From Brachionus plicatilis (lineage: Eukaryota > Rotifera > Eurotatoria > Ploima > Brachionidae): DNA of 64,000 nucleotides. Positions 48,343 through 60,300 of this stretch are shown in pieces (the first letter of the stretch is position 1; every line of letters begins with the position of its first letter). The stretch lies in NCBI GenBank assembly GCA_010279815.1, contig QEOQ01000109.1, forward strand, positions 146,059 to 210,058. The letters run 5' to 3'. Position numbers and translations under genes: made by a program. The notes beneath the pieces were generated by a model. The model did not search any database. It saw nothing but the letters and a program-made list of their open reading frames with translations, and had not been told where the DNA came from.

Positions 48343-48820
48343 TGTTGAATTTTTGTACTTAGACTACCAGAGTCGTTTGGGTATCTCCGCAGCAGCGGGT
48401 TAAGAAAATTTCTAAATTTTTTTTTGTTAAACTTGCTTTAAAAAAAGCTTTAAATTGAAATGAAAATAGAAAAATCTTTTAAAGCTGTAGCTAGGCTCAT
48501 TTAAATTACGTTGAAAGAATTTTTTCTCATAGGTGAATGTGATTCATAATTATTCGAAATATTTTATCTACCTGTGAGGACTGTTTGAAGCGTTTCGATG
48601 ATATAAACAAATTTCAAAATTTCAAATCACCTAGCGATAGATTTGAAATAAATATTTCTTAGCAAATCTTCGAGAAAAAAAATAACAAATTTCACCTTTA
48701 ATATCACTCAAATTGTCATTTTAAAATTGATCAAAAAGAAAAATGTTCAAATTTTTAATTTATTAAAGAATAGCATTTTAAAATGATAAAAATTGCTTCT
48801 TTTTTTTTTTTTTCTAGATT
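48343..48820. other. Upstream of the bHLH-PAS gene
   Basis: A patch at 48355-48400 (ACCAGAGTCGTTTGGGTATC, CCGCAGCAGCGGG) is GC-richer than its surroundings and could be promoter or 5' UTR. No further frame was seen. Confidence 0.35.
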
Positions 48821-48825
48821 CAAAT

Positions 48826-49030
48826 AAAAATAATGAGATAAATTTTTAATTTTAAAATAAAGAAGGCAGGGGTGTTGAATTCATTTGTTGAGTGAATTCG
48901 ATCTTTTTGTTCCAAAACAATTTTCAAATTAACACTGCAAAAGCGTGGGCTTTGGACATACAGCTTGGAAACAACTTGCTTCCTTACAGGCCCCGGTTGT
49001 GTTCGATTTATCACTTAGAACACAGAAAAA
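48826..49030 (-). pseudogene. Duplicated fragment of the dynein C-terminal exon
   Basis: 48826-48915 aligns to 51363-51455 at the DNA level: AATGAGATAAATTTTTAATT versus TATGAGATAAATTTTTTATT, TTGTTGAGTGAATTCGAT versus TTGTTGGGTGAATTAGAT, with similar spacing. The translation (STNEFNTP) parallels KLNQSTP at the end of the dynein protein. The similarity fades beyond about 49010. It lies about 2.5 kb downstream of the intact dynein 3' end, in the same orientation, so it looks like a decayed local duplication. Confidence 0.55.
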
Positions 49031-49039
49031 ACTAAATAA

Positions 49040-50784
49040 AGTGATCCCATTGAAATTGATAAAAATTAAATTTGTCAGTCTAAATTACCTATTGATTTTT
49101 CAAAAGAGATTATGTGAGACAATTGTTTTTTGATTACGCATTTCCATAACAGACCAGACATTTTCAAAGATGATTTTTATAGATTCTTCATTTTATCTTT
49201 TTTTAAAGAAATAAATTTTATTAAAAATGGACGAAATTCTATTTTTAGACCTGTTACTAATTTTTATTAAAGCAAAATAGAATATTTAAAAATCAGCAAT
49301 GTAAAATGAATTTTAATTTAAAAAAAAAAAACTTTTTTTAAAATTAATCTTTAGTTGATTTATTTGAAAACTTTCAAGAAAAATTTGAAATCCACATTAA
49401 AGTATCCAAATTATGGCTTTAAATAATATTTTAATATTAACTAATTTTTAATAATTTTGTATTGCAAATATTCAAAATATTGATTAAGATTTTATTTTTA
49501 CTTCTGGGTTTTAGTTAATTAATAAGATTTGAAAAAAAAACGCACATCTATTTTTATGAATCCAAGAGAAATTCTCGAGAATTTCTGATTTAAATTTTTT
49601 TTTGTATGCAGATTAAAAGCTAAATAATTTTAAGTGATTTAATGTTTTATTAAGAAAAAATTTATAGGTAACAATTAAATTTTTTTTTATTTCAGCAAAT
49701 TTTGTCATTGAGACTATGAAATCCTTTTGATTATTATAAAAATACCTAAGATTTGTTCAAGGATTTTTGTGTTAATTTCTTATTATTTTATTTTTTAGTT
49801 TTTGTTTTTTTTTCTGAATTTGGTTCAGTTTGATCCTTTGAATCAAAGTAAAAAAGTTTAAAATTTTTACTGTAACTTTTTTATCTAAATGGACAACATT
49901 ATTCTCATCTTCTTTTGAATCTTCGTAATTTTTATTAAAAATTGTAATTAAAAAGATTCTATTTAATTTTTTCAATTATTTTCTAATAAGATTTTAAATA
50001 ATTTTTTTTATTTTTTGGGCAACAATGTTAAATGAAAATGCGCATAACTAAATTGGAATGTAATTTGTTAAAAGAAATTTATATTATCAATTAAGAAACT
50101 CTAGGAAAAATTATTACTAAATATTTTTAAAATTGTTTCTAGTTTTTTTTCTTGTTTCATAAATATATTTTTCTATATACGGGCTTCAATTAAATAAATT
50201 TTTACACTTAGAAAATTAACATTATTTATAGAATTTTGATTTTTTAAATCGACTTGAAGGTGTCATTTTTAAAACGAATAAAACAGTTGCCTTTTTTAAT
50301 GCATTCAAAAACAAAAAAATCTACTCTTATATTTTAAAAAAATTTCACAGCTTTTAAAACTTCAAAAAAATTTTAATAAACAACAAACTTCTGCAGCGAT
50401 TCATTGGCATTTACTTCAATTTATTTAAGAATTTATAAGAAAAAAATAATTATCTCTGATTAAATATTAGTCTGGAAAAAATCAAAAATCTTTTGTATTA
50501 TTTTCTTTTTGAAATTTCATTTATCTGATAAATTTTAATAAACTTTTTTTATTAAAATTTTTCAGTTTGAACTTTTTTTGAAGCTGTTACTTTATTACAT
50601 TGATTCAACTCTTATAATTTAGATTTTTTTGCTTAATCTCCCAAATTATTAATTAATTTCCTAAAAATTAAGTTATACCAAAAATAAATTGGAAATTGAG
50701 TTCCTTCTTTACTTTTTAGATTTTTGTTTGATTAATTAAGCTTAAAATAAGAGTAGTCTAAAACTATTAAACTTCAAGATCTCC
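49040..50784. other. AT-rich intergenic stretch, nothing recognised
   Basis: No coding-like frame on either strand and no repeat partner noticed. Confidence 0.35.
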
Positions 50785-51150
50785 AAAGCCGTGGTATTGT
50801 GAATTTCAAATACAAATTGAACAAAAAATTCTTCATTTTTTGATAAATTAAAATTAAAGTTAATAAAAAATTTTAGAAAAAATACTGCAACATTTGCCTA
50901 AAATAATTTTCCTCGTGTAAAAAAAGACAAAAATGCAGTGTCAATAAGACTTAAATAGATTATTTACTTGATTTGCTAAGAAAAAGAGAATAGATTTTTT
51001 TTTAGCTAAAAAAGGTACAACAAAGTATGTTGCTATATATTGCAGTATTTTTTCTAGTATTTTTTTTTGACTTTAATTTTAGTTTATCAAAAAATGAGGA
51101 ATTTTTGTTCAATTTGTATTTGAAATTCACAACACCCAAAGCCGTCCAAA
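50785..51150. repeat. Repeat G, complete fold-back copy
   Basis: The left arm (50790-50890: AATTTCAAATACAAATTGAAC, TTCTTCATTTTTTGATAAA, TAGAAAAAATACTGCAACA) is the reverse complement of the right arm (51038-51140: TTGCAGTATTTTTTCTAG, TTTATCAAAAAATGAGGAA, GTTCAATTTGTATTTGAAATT). A spacer of about 150 bases lies between. Related single arms occur at 29222-29330 and 54560-54785. Confidence 0.65.
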
Positions 51151-51347
51151 AAATTCTTGTTATTCCCCTTAGTTACTATAGAAAAAAAAATTTCCAAAGT
51201 TTTCATATTCTAATCAGTTTATCAAAGAATTTTAGAAAAAATCAAAACTGAATTTGCTTATCTTAAAATAAATAAAACAAAAAAATCTTAAAAAAATTTA
51301 TTTATTAAAAGAATAAAATTTTAAAATGTAAAAAAATCCCGTTGTTT

Positions 51348-54300
51348 TTAATTCAATGCATTTAAAAAATTATGAGATAAATTTTTTATTTGAAAATGAA
51401 GAGGATAATGAACGGGCGTTGATTGATTCAGCTTGTTGGGTGAATTAGATTTTTCCACATTGCTTTCTTGGCTCAAAGTACTTGACAGACTTGAGTTTGT
51501 GCAGTGCCAAAATTTTATGCCAAACATACAGATTATGTCGCCATTTTGGTCAATAAAAGGAACTTGCTTAAATGCGTCTTGGGCTATATGAGTCATGTCT
51601 ATTATTGGAGTTATTTTTACCAGTGGGATTTTGCTCAACATTTTCCTGTTACTTGACACAAAAGACTTGGTCATCAAATCATAACAAGCATTGGACAAAT
51701 AAACATTTTCAATAATTAAACTCTGCTCATTTTGTTCATCAACATCATCAACCACTTCAAGAAAGAACAAGTTTTCAGCTGAAATCTGCCTACTTTCCGA
51801 GTCTGTAATTATAGGTGCCGATTTTATCTTGGACTCTTTTAAGACTTGGTTAAACCTGTCTACAGTCAATCGTTTCATGGTAATCCATGGGTCTATTGGA
51901 ATGTCTAGATCCAATCGCAGCAGATTACAATCTTTGTTTGAAGCTTTGGACTCTGTGTAAAGATTGAGATAAATTTTTGACAAAGTTGTTGCATTTTGCA
52001 CTAAAAATTCGCTGGCTTGGAAAAAATCAATTTTTTCTTTTCTGCTAAAATTTTGAATTATGCTGTAAAAATTGGAAAGTTTTTCATTAATGTGCTCAAC
52101 TCCTTTGATGCAATTTAGAATTGATTTAATGCCTGATTTTATTTTTTCAAAAATTGATTTATATTTGATTAAATCGTCTTTTAGGACGATGGAACTAAAA
52201 TTTGTGCAAATTTCGCCAGTTGTTTTCAACACATCATCAATTTGGTCCAAAAATGAGCCAATTGTTTTCAATAATTGTTGACTTTTGGGTACAAAATCAT
52301 CTCCAAATTGCCATACGGTCGGCCAATTAGTCTCATAGCGATAGACTTCTGGTTCGTACTCGGTTATCTTTTCATCGAATGTTAGAATACTTAAAATTCT
52401 GCTCAAATCCTGAATAAGTTGGCTTAGTTTAATTTTTAATTAAAAAAAATTTCATTTTAATTAATTCTTTTAAAATTACCTTGATTGGTGACTTTTTTGG
52501 ATTGTTGAGTAAAATTTGTCACTGTTCTCTAAAAGTTGCGATGCTTCGAATTTCTGAAAAAAAAAATTTATTTTAATTTTTTTTTCAAAATTTTTGCTTT
52601 ACACCGACTAAAAAGACTTTTAGATTTATTTTTTATTTAATTTTCTAAGATTGTTTAAGTGATTAGTGTTAAAGTATCAAAAAAAATTTAATTAAGTAAT
52701 TTTCAATTTACAAGTAACATCATCAAAAATAAAACTTCTAGTAAAATTTAAAAGATGTGGAGTTATCTTCAAAAAATTTAATAATTGAATATTTTTTTCA
52801 GTTTTTCTGACAATTGATATTTTTCAAAGAGTAGAAGAAAAAAAATTTTCAATTTTATGCTTCATTGTATTAAAAATTTATCAAAAGATTTGGAAGAGTT
52901 GTTAATTTTTTGACAGTCATTATTTTACTTTAATTGATAGAATTCGCCTTTAAAAAATTTTAATTAATTTTTATGTTTTTTCAAATTTTTTTTTCAGCCC
53001 AGTTTGGGCAAAATGTTATTTATTGTAAATTTTTATATTTTTACATTTTTACATTTTTGAGAGAAGAAAAAAAATCTCAAAATCAAAAAATCTAAAAAAA
53101 TTTTCATTAAGAAAAGTAATAATAAATTCGCAATTAATTAAAAAGGAGTTTTAGAAAAATTTAAATATAAAAACCAAGGATAATTTTTTGAAAATCCCTT
53201 TTAATTAATTGCGAATTTATAATTACTTTTCTTAATGAAAATTTTTTTAGATTTTTTGATTTTGAGATTTTTATTTTTTCTCTCAAAAATGTAAAAATGT
53301 AAAAATATAAAAATGTACAATAAATAACATTTTGCCCCAGTTTGTTACAAAAATTTCAGAATTTTCAAAATTTACTTTTAATACAAACCTGATATTAATT
53401 ATTAACTTTTAAGAAAATAACAATTATTCAACACAACGCTTTTAATTTATTTATTTTACCTGAATGAAAATTTAAAATATAAACTAAACTTGTTCTATTG
53501 AAATTAAATAAGGTATTTTATAGCAAGACCTATTGTTTTTTTATGCATAAATTCACTTTTTTTATTTTTGACTAGATTTCTTTTTTTCTTGCTCGACATT
53601 AGATCTAAATCAAATTCATCTTTTAAATGTTTTCTTTGTATAACTATTTGATTAATTAAAATAAAAAGCTCCTAAGCTATTTAAAAAAAAACAATTTGAT
53701 TTTCAATTTATTTTTATAAATTTAGTCACCTAAAGCAAATAGACCTTATTTCGGTACATCGATTCTTACATCAAGCTTCAATTTTTTTGTCTAAACTATT
53801 GCTTTAAATTGAAAGTCTATTTTTACTTTTATGCTTTTGAATAACTTAAAATTTTTTTACGTATTTACAAAAACGAACGCGCAATCTTAAGGCAAAAAAA
53901 TTGAACTCGAATTATTTCTAGCACTAAAAATAATCAAGTTAATAAAATTCAATTAAATTAAATTCAAAATTTATCTGTTTCTTAAATTTAAATCTCCATA
54001 AAAAATTCAATTAAATTATCAAATTTGATCCAAATACTTCAAAAATCTATTCAGTTTCTAAACATTTTTTAATTTTTTATTACTAATACGAAGAGATAAA
54101 TGGAAAAAATTATATGAAATATTTAACTCCTAAACGAGCTCTTATTCTAAAATAAACTCTATTAATAACTGTAATTAGTTATTCTTAAAATTAAAATGAT
54201 TTTTCAAAACGATATTTAATTTATTTATAAATTTTAAATTCAATCTTTTTAAAAAAGGTCAGCGGTGAATTAATGTTAGACTTTTTTTAGACTAATGTTT

Positions 54301-57300
54301 CTTAATACAAAAATTTTTATTTTTTTTTGCTGTAGTGTTTCAGCATACTCAAAAATCTAAAAAACCTTTTACACAATTTTTTTTTACTTTTTTTTTTGTT
54401 TTGTTCAAATTTTAGAAAAAAAATTATTTTTTGAATATTATTTTTAATTGTTTTTTTTTAAAGATTATTTATAAATTAACAATGGATTAATTTTTAAAGC
54501 AAATAAGTTAGGATTTGATTTTGGCCGAATTTTTGATAGCAAGATGCTTTTTTAGATTTAAGGCATTATGAATTTAAAAGAAAAAAAAAATTTCAATTTT
54601 TTGTTAAATTAAAATTAAAGTTAATAAAAAATATTTAAAAAAATACCGCAGCTTATATTATTTTTTAGCTAAAATAATTTATTTTTTGTATGCAAATCAA
54701 ATCAATAATCAATTTTTTATTTTTTGTCTTTTTTCACATTAGAAAAATTGTAAAATTAAGTGCAAAAAAGTATGCAGCAGTATTACATTTTTAAAATAGA
54801 TATGGATTAAAATTTACAGATTGGATTGCTTTTCGAGATTTAATTGAATAAATAAATCTTATAATAAACAAATAAAAAAAATTAAATATTATTACCTTGT
54901 CAATAATAATCTGCTTGATTAATTTTTTGGCAAAAAGAATATCAACATGATCTTTTAGTTGAACAGTATAAATTAAATCATTAAGAACGTTGAACTGAAT
55001 GTTGTCCAGATCTGAATCAGCATCTTGAATCATTTCGTCAAGATCTTTCAGTATTTTTATATAATTAAAAAAATCTTGGAAATGCCACTCATTCAGTTTT
55101 CTAAATTCGTTGTGAGTAATCAAACTGTGCAATGTCGAAGCTTCTTCAATCCAACTTTTGTTCATTGTCTAAATTAAATGAAATTAAATAAAAATTTATT
55201 AAAAAAATAATTTAAATTGAAAAAATTTTACCTTTATTGACTCTATATTTTTTATGCAACTCATATATGTTTGTTCCATGTCCTGCTTTTGTGACACTAC
55301 TTTGATTGAATCAAATATTAATGAATCTTTAAAATATTTAAAATTTTTTTTTAATTATTTAAAATAATTGAGATTATTTTTTTTTAAAACCTGGTATTTT
55401 GTACAAATTTTCCATATCAGCTAGCAACCATAGCCTAAAATTCTCGTGTATACCAATTCGTCTGTTTCGTGTCCTTTCATTCTTGGTTTCTGGTATATTC
55501 AAACTATAGTCGTTCCAAAGTTCCATTTCTTCTTTTGAACGACTTGAGTCTTTTATATCCTTTAATAAATAAAAAAATAAATAAATATTTATTTATAAAT
55601 AAATTAACAAATAAAAATTGAACCAAGAAACAAATTTTTCATCAACTTTTTTTTTTCTTTTTTTTTTTAAATCAATTCAATAGTTCTTTTTTAGATTTTT
55701 TTTTGCACAATCAATAAATAATTAAACAAATTTATTAAGAAAAACACAAAATGAATAATAATTTTTTTATTACAATCACCAGTACAGTAAAAAAATCTTT
55801 TTTTAGGCTAATTTAGAAGTGTAATAAAGATCTGCTTTTTAAATTTTTTTATTTTTTTATTCAAGTGCGTTGTATTTTTATTTTTTATTACATTAAAAAT
55901 GTAACCAAAACTAATCTAACTAATCGAATAATAAATGCTGCAAATAAAGCATTCCAAATCAGTTCCAAAAAATCTTCAGAACAAGTTTTCCAAGTTAAAA
56001 AGACAATCTTTTCTATCTTTTAGAACCATTTAATAGAAAGAAAAAAGTCAATGCTTTGTTTTTTGAAATTTTGAAAGCTTTTGACAGGTCCTGGCATGAC
56101 GGCCTTTTATATAAACTCTTTGAGCCTTCCACACTACTTCATTCACTGGATAAAGTATTTTCTTGACTCAAGAATCCAAAGTAAACCTAAATGGTAATAT
56201 TAATAAAGAAATTCCAATAACCTGAATATTTCTTTAATTCCAATTTTGATCTGATTAGATGCAGTATTTTTATAAAAGGTTCAAAATTGGCTACGTAACT
56301 TCACATAATTTTACATTATTTTTTGTAAGCTTATTTAATCTTATATGATAATTTGCAAAATTTTTGGTAAAATTTTTTAGTGAAAAAAAACTCATCAAAG
56401 TAAAATTCAAAGCTATTTAAATGTACTTAAAATCAAAAAAATTTTTTTCCCTTCAAAAATGTATTTATTTTGGCAAGGGTGGTCTGATATTTGTTCCAAA
56501 ATATCACTGCGAACGAAAGAGCTGAAACATTGAAAATACATTCTTTTTTTTTTGTCTCGGATTCAACATAAATTTTAGCTTCTGCTTCCCATTCAGGATA
56601 GAAATCGTATAAAAAAAAGTTTCATCACCGATGGGATCAAAATTTGAAGAAGTTACTGGTTCAGAAGATGTTTCATCTGATTCTTCAACAACCTCTTTTT
56701 TTTCAGCTCAGCTTCCAAAATTTGAGATTCTACTTTGGTAAAAGGCTTACTTAAGTGACATTTTTAAGTTACTAAAAGTCTGAAAAATTACTAAAAATTT
56801 CAAAAAAAATTTTTTTAGAACACTTTTTGAGCGATTATAAAAATGTTTTAACTAAATAAATAAAAAAAGTAAAATCATAGTTTTGTTCAGAATTTTGTCT
56901 AGTTCTAGAATTTGTATAAAAATATATAGGTTAAGGGGTTTGGAAAAAAGTAAATCCCCAAAAAGTTAAAAAATGTCAAAATTTTTCCGATTTTTTTCCG
57001 AAAAAATTCTAAATTTTTTTTTTTTTTTTAAGATAACTAGCTCAGAATATAGAGCATTTAATTCTCTATCAGAAAATATGTCGATCGAGTAGATTCGTTT
57101 GATAAAATTCTGAGATAAAAAAGCTTAAATAAGATAAACTTTATATAAGGCTGTAATGTTTCAGACCCCCCTTGCCAAAAAATTCTATTCTACATTTTCA
57201 TATACAGTACTGCTACGAAAAACTGTTTTTACGTGAAATTACGTAAAATTACCAAAGTAAAAAAAATTAATTTTTTTCCGGATTTTACGTAATTTTACGT

Positions 57301-60300
57301 AAAAAGTAAAATTCCAAAAAATACTACTTTTTTTGAGAATTTTGGCATTTTTTGACTTTTTTGAAATTTTTTGGTCCTGAATGCGAAAAAAAAAAAATAC
57401 TTTTTTTCACGTAATTTTACGTGAAATTTTATTTAATAGTGGTAAATTTTTGTAATTTTTAGTAAAAAAAAGTAAATTTTGTACAAATTTAAAAAAAGCT
57501 AATTATAAACAATAAACAAAAATGCAAAAACAAAAATGTTTTTTAATGGTGTAAATGCTCATGAAAACAATCACGTATTTTTTGACGTTTTTTCCGACGT
57601 TTTTTGTTTCTCGCGTAAAGGAAAAATATAATTTAATATTGACTAATATAAGCTCTTGAATGAGATAAAGTCATCAAACCGTGCATCTTTAGAACAAACT
57701 TTATTTACAATGAATGAATTAATAAGCTAAACACAAATGTTTCGAAACTTAATAGCGAAAATGATGCCATTAAAAAATTAATTATTGGGGGTGAAACTGA
57801 CATTTCTTTCTTTTCACCAGGAACCAAAAGAAAGGCCGAAAGAACTTATAGTAGTTCCAGTGATAGCGAAGCTATTGAAACCATAAGTATTCTTATATTT
57901 AAGTTTAAAATATATTATTTTTAAAAAATCTAAAAAAAAAATTAAGTCAATAATAAGCCATTTACAAATCGTCTCAGAAGTGAAATAATAAAGAGATTTG
58001 TAAATGACAAAGGTCAGACTCTAGGGTTTTATGAAAAAAAATTTCATAATGAAATGGAGGAAATAAAAAGTAAATATTTTAATGAAAAAATTGATACGTG
58101 ATTGTTTTCATGAGCATTTACACCATTAAAAAACATTTTTGTTTTTGCATTTTTGTTTATTGTTTATAATTAGCTTTTTTTAAATTTGTACAAAATTTAC
58201 TTTTTTTTACTAAAAATTACAAAAATTTACCACTATTAAATAAAATTTCACGTAAAATTACGTGAAAAAAAGTATTTTTTTTTTTTCGCATTCAGGACCA
58301 AAAAATTTCAAAAAAGTCAAAAAATGCCAAAATTCTCAAAAAAAGTAGTATTTTTTGGAATTTTACTTTTTACGTAAAATTACGTAAAATCCGGTAAAAT
58401 TACTTTTTTTTACTTTGGTAATTTTACGTAATTTCACGTAAAAACAGTTTTTCGTAGCAGTACTGTACGTAGAATCTAAAAATGAGATCGAAATCCATAT
58501 CTGAAGATAGTGTGGAAGTTTTGCATCGCACGAACTTTAAATAGCTTTGAATTTTACTTTGATGAGTTTTATTTTCATTAACAAATTTTATCAGATTTTA
58601 CCAGATTTTACCAAAAATTGTGTAATTTATCACGTAAGATTAAGTAAGATTACAAAAAATAATGTAAAATTACGTAAAGTTACGTATTTTAGCCAATTCT
58701 GGAGCTTTTATAAAAGCTCTGTAGCTTATCTGTAAATAATTTTAAAAAAAATTTGAAGACTTTTACAAAATTTTGGCAAAACTATTCAAAAATCTTTAAA
58801 AAAAATGATTTCAATAAAAAATGTATTTGCCAAATATTACTACTATAATAATAGAAACACTCGAGTTTCTTGCTCTTTTTGTACAAATATATTTAATATA
58901 AATTAAAGAAAGTTAAAATCTTTAAATTTTTTTTCTACAGAGTGCAATATTGTACAAATTTGTATTCCAAGCTCTGCAAAAACTCTTCAATTTTCTGTAA
59001 AATGCACACCATCAAAAAATACTCGATTAATCTATGCAATAAATTTCAGAGTTTTAGCAGAGCTTGGAATACAAATTTGTCCAATATTGCACTCTTTTCA
59101 AAAATATTATTTCACAATTAGAAAAAAAATTTAAAAATTTTTACTTTCCAAGAAAACCGTGATATTTATTTTCCTGAATTTTCTTCTTAACTGATGTCAT
59201 TCAATTTAAAATGGAAAAAAAATACGAATTTAATTTCTAAATTAAATCATCCATTTACTGGTTCAATGTTTAAAAGAGGCCCTATTTAAAAAAAAAAAAA
59301 AAAAAAAAATTACATATAAAAGTTTTAAGACATCACGTGACCATTCACTCAAAAGATGCACATTTTCGACCACGACCCAAGAGCCGTTTCGAATCGACTC
59401 TTTGATTGCGTACCCCAAACGCTTAATTTTGTTCTCTTCATCATCCAGAGATAAAATCACCACACGAATATCCTCGTGGATTTCTTTGGCCAACTTTCCA
59501 ATTTCGATAGTCACACTAAAATATCCATGCTCTTAAAACAAAGAAAAAAATTATTTTATTTTTTTTTAATTTATTTTGTTGTTTTATTCTAAAAACCTTT
59601 TGGAGTAGAAATTAAAATTGGAACAGAGCGCGATGACAGTTTATAAGCATTTTTCAAATTAAGATCATTTGTCTTTGGCATTAGACCACCCAAATGGTAC
59701 ATGTTAAATTTAGAGACAATGTCGCAAAATTTTTCAGGCCGGTAACAAGTCCACAGGACCATTTTTTCCACTATAGTCAACTGCTGTTCCAAGGGACACG
59801 AGTTTATCAAATCAACATCTTTTTCAGTAATGTCACAATTGTTAATATTAAAGTATTCATTCCATTTGTGATTGCTCAATGAAATTGACTTGACCAAATT
59901 TTTAAAAGCAGCTGGATTTAGGCGCTCGAGTGTGTTCAAATTTGACCAGCTCGAAAGGCTGAGGTTCGATGGTTTTTTGAACGCACTCGGCTCATTCAAC
60001 ACCATTGTTGACGAGATGCTTGTGTCGAGCATTTGGAAAATTGTGTCAACTTTGTCCGAATCTTTGGAGTCTAGCGTTTGGATTAGAATGGAATGGATGA
60101 ATAAAAATGTGCAAAAATGGTTTCTGCTCATGCTGGATGACAAGTATTCGTAGAATAGTCTTAGACAATAAATTTCAATTTGTTTGGCTCTGGCGGCGCC
60201 CATAGGACCTTTTTCTCGCTGTAGCGGCTCAAAGTTTGAGAGGAGAAGTTGCTTCAAAAGAGACCAGTTAATGTAATAGTGGGGCTCTATTAAATAAATA

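Larger units (their letters stand above)
56258..58737. mobile_element. Outer inverted-repeat element hosting a nested insertion
   Basis: 56258-56432 (TTTATAAAAGGTTCAAAATTGG, TTTTACATTATTTTTTGTAA, CATCAAAGTAAAATTCAAAGC) is the reverse complement of 58535-58737 (GCTTTGAATTTTACTTTGATG, TTACAAAAAATAATGTAAAA, CCAATTCTGGAGCTTTTATA). The arms are about 170-200 bases. Between them lies acidic coding debris on the minus strand and the whole Tc1-like element at 57205-58465. Removing the latter leaves an element of about 1.2 kb. It lies in a dynein intron. Confidence 0.65.
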
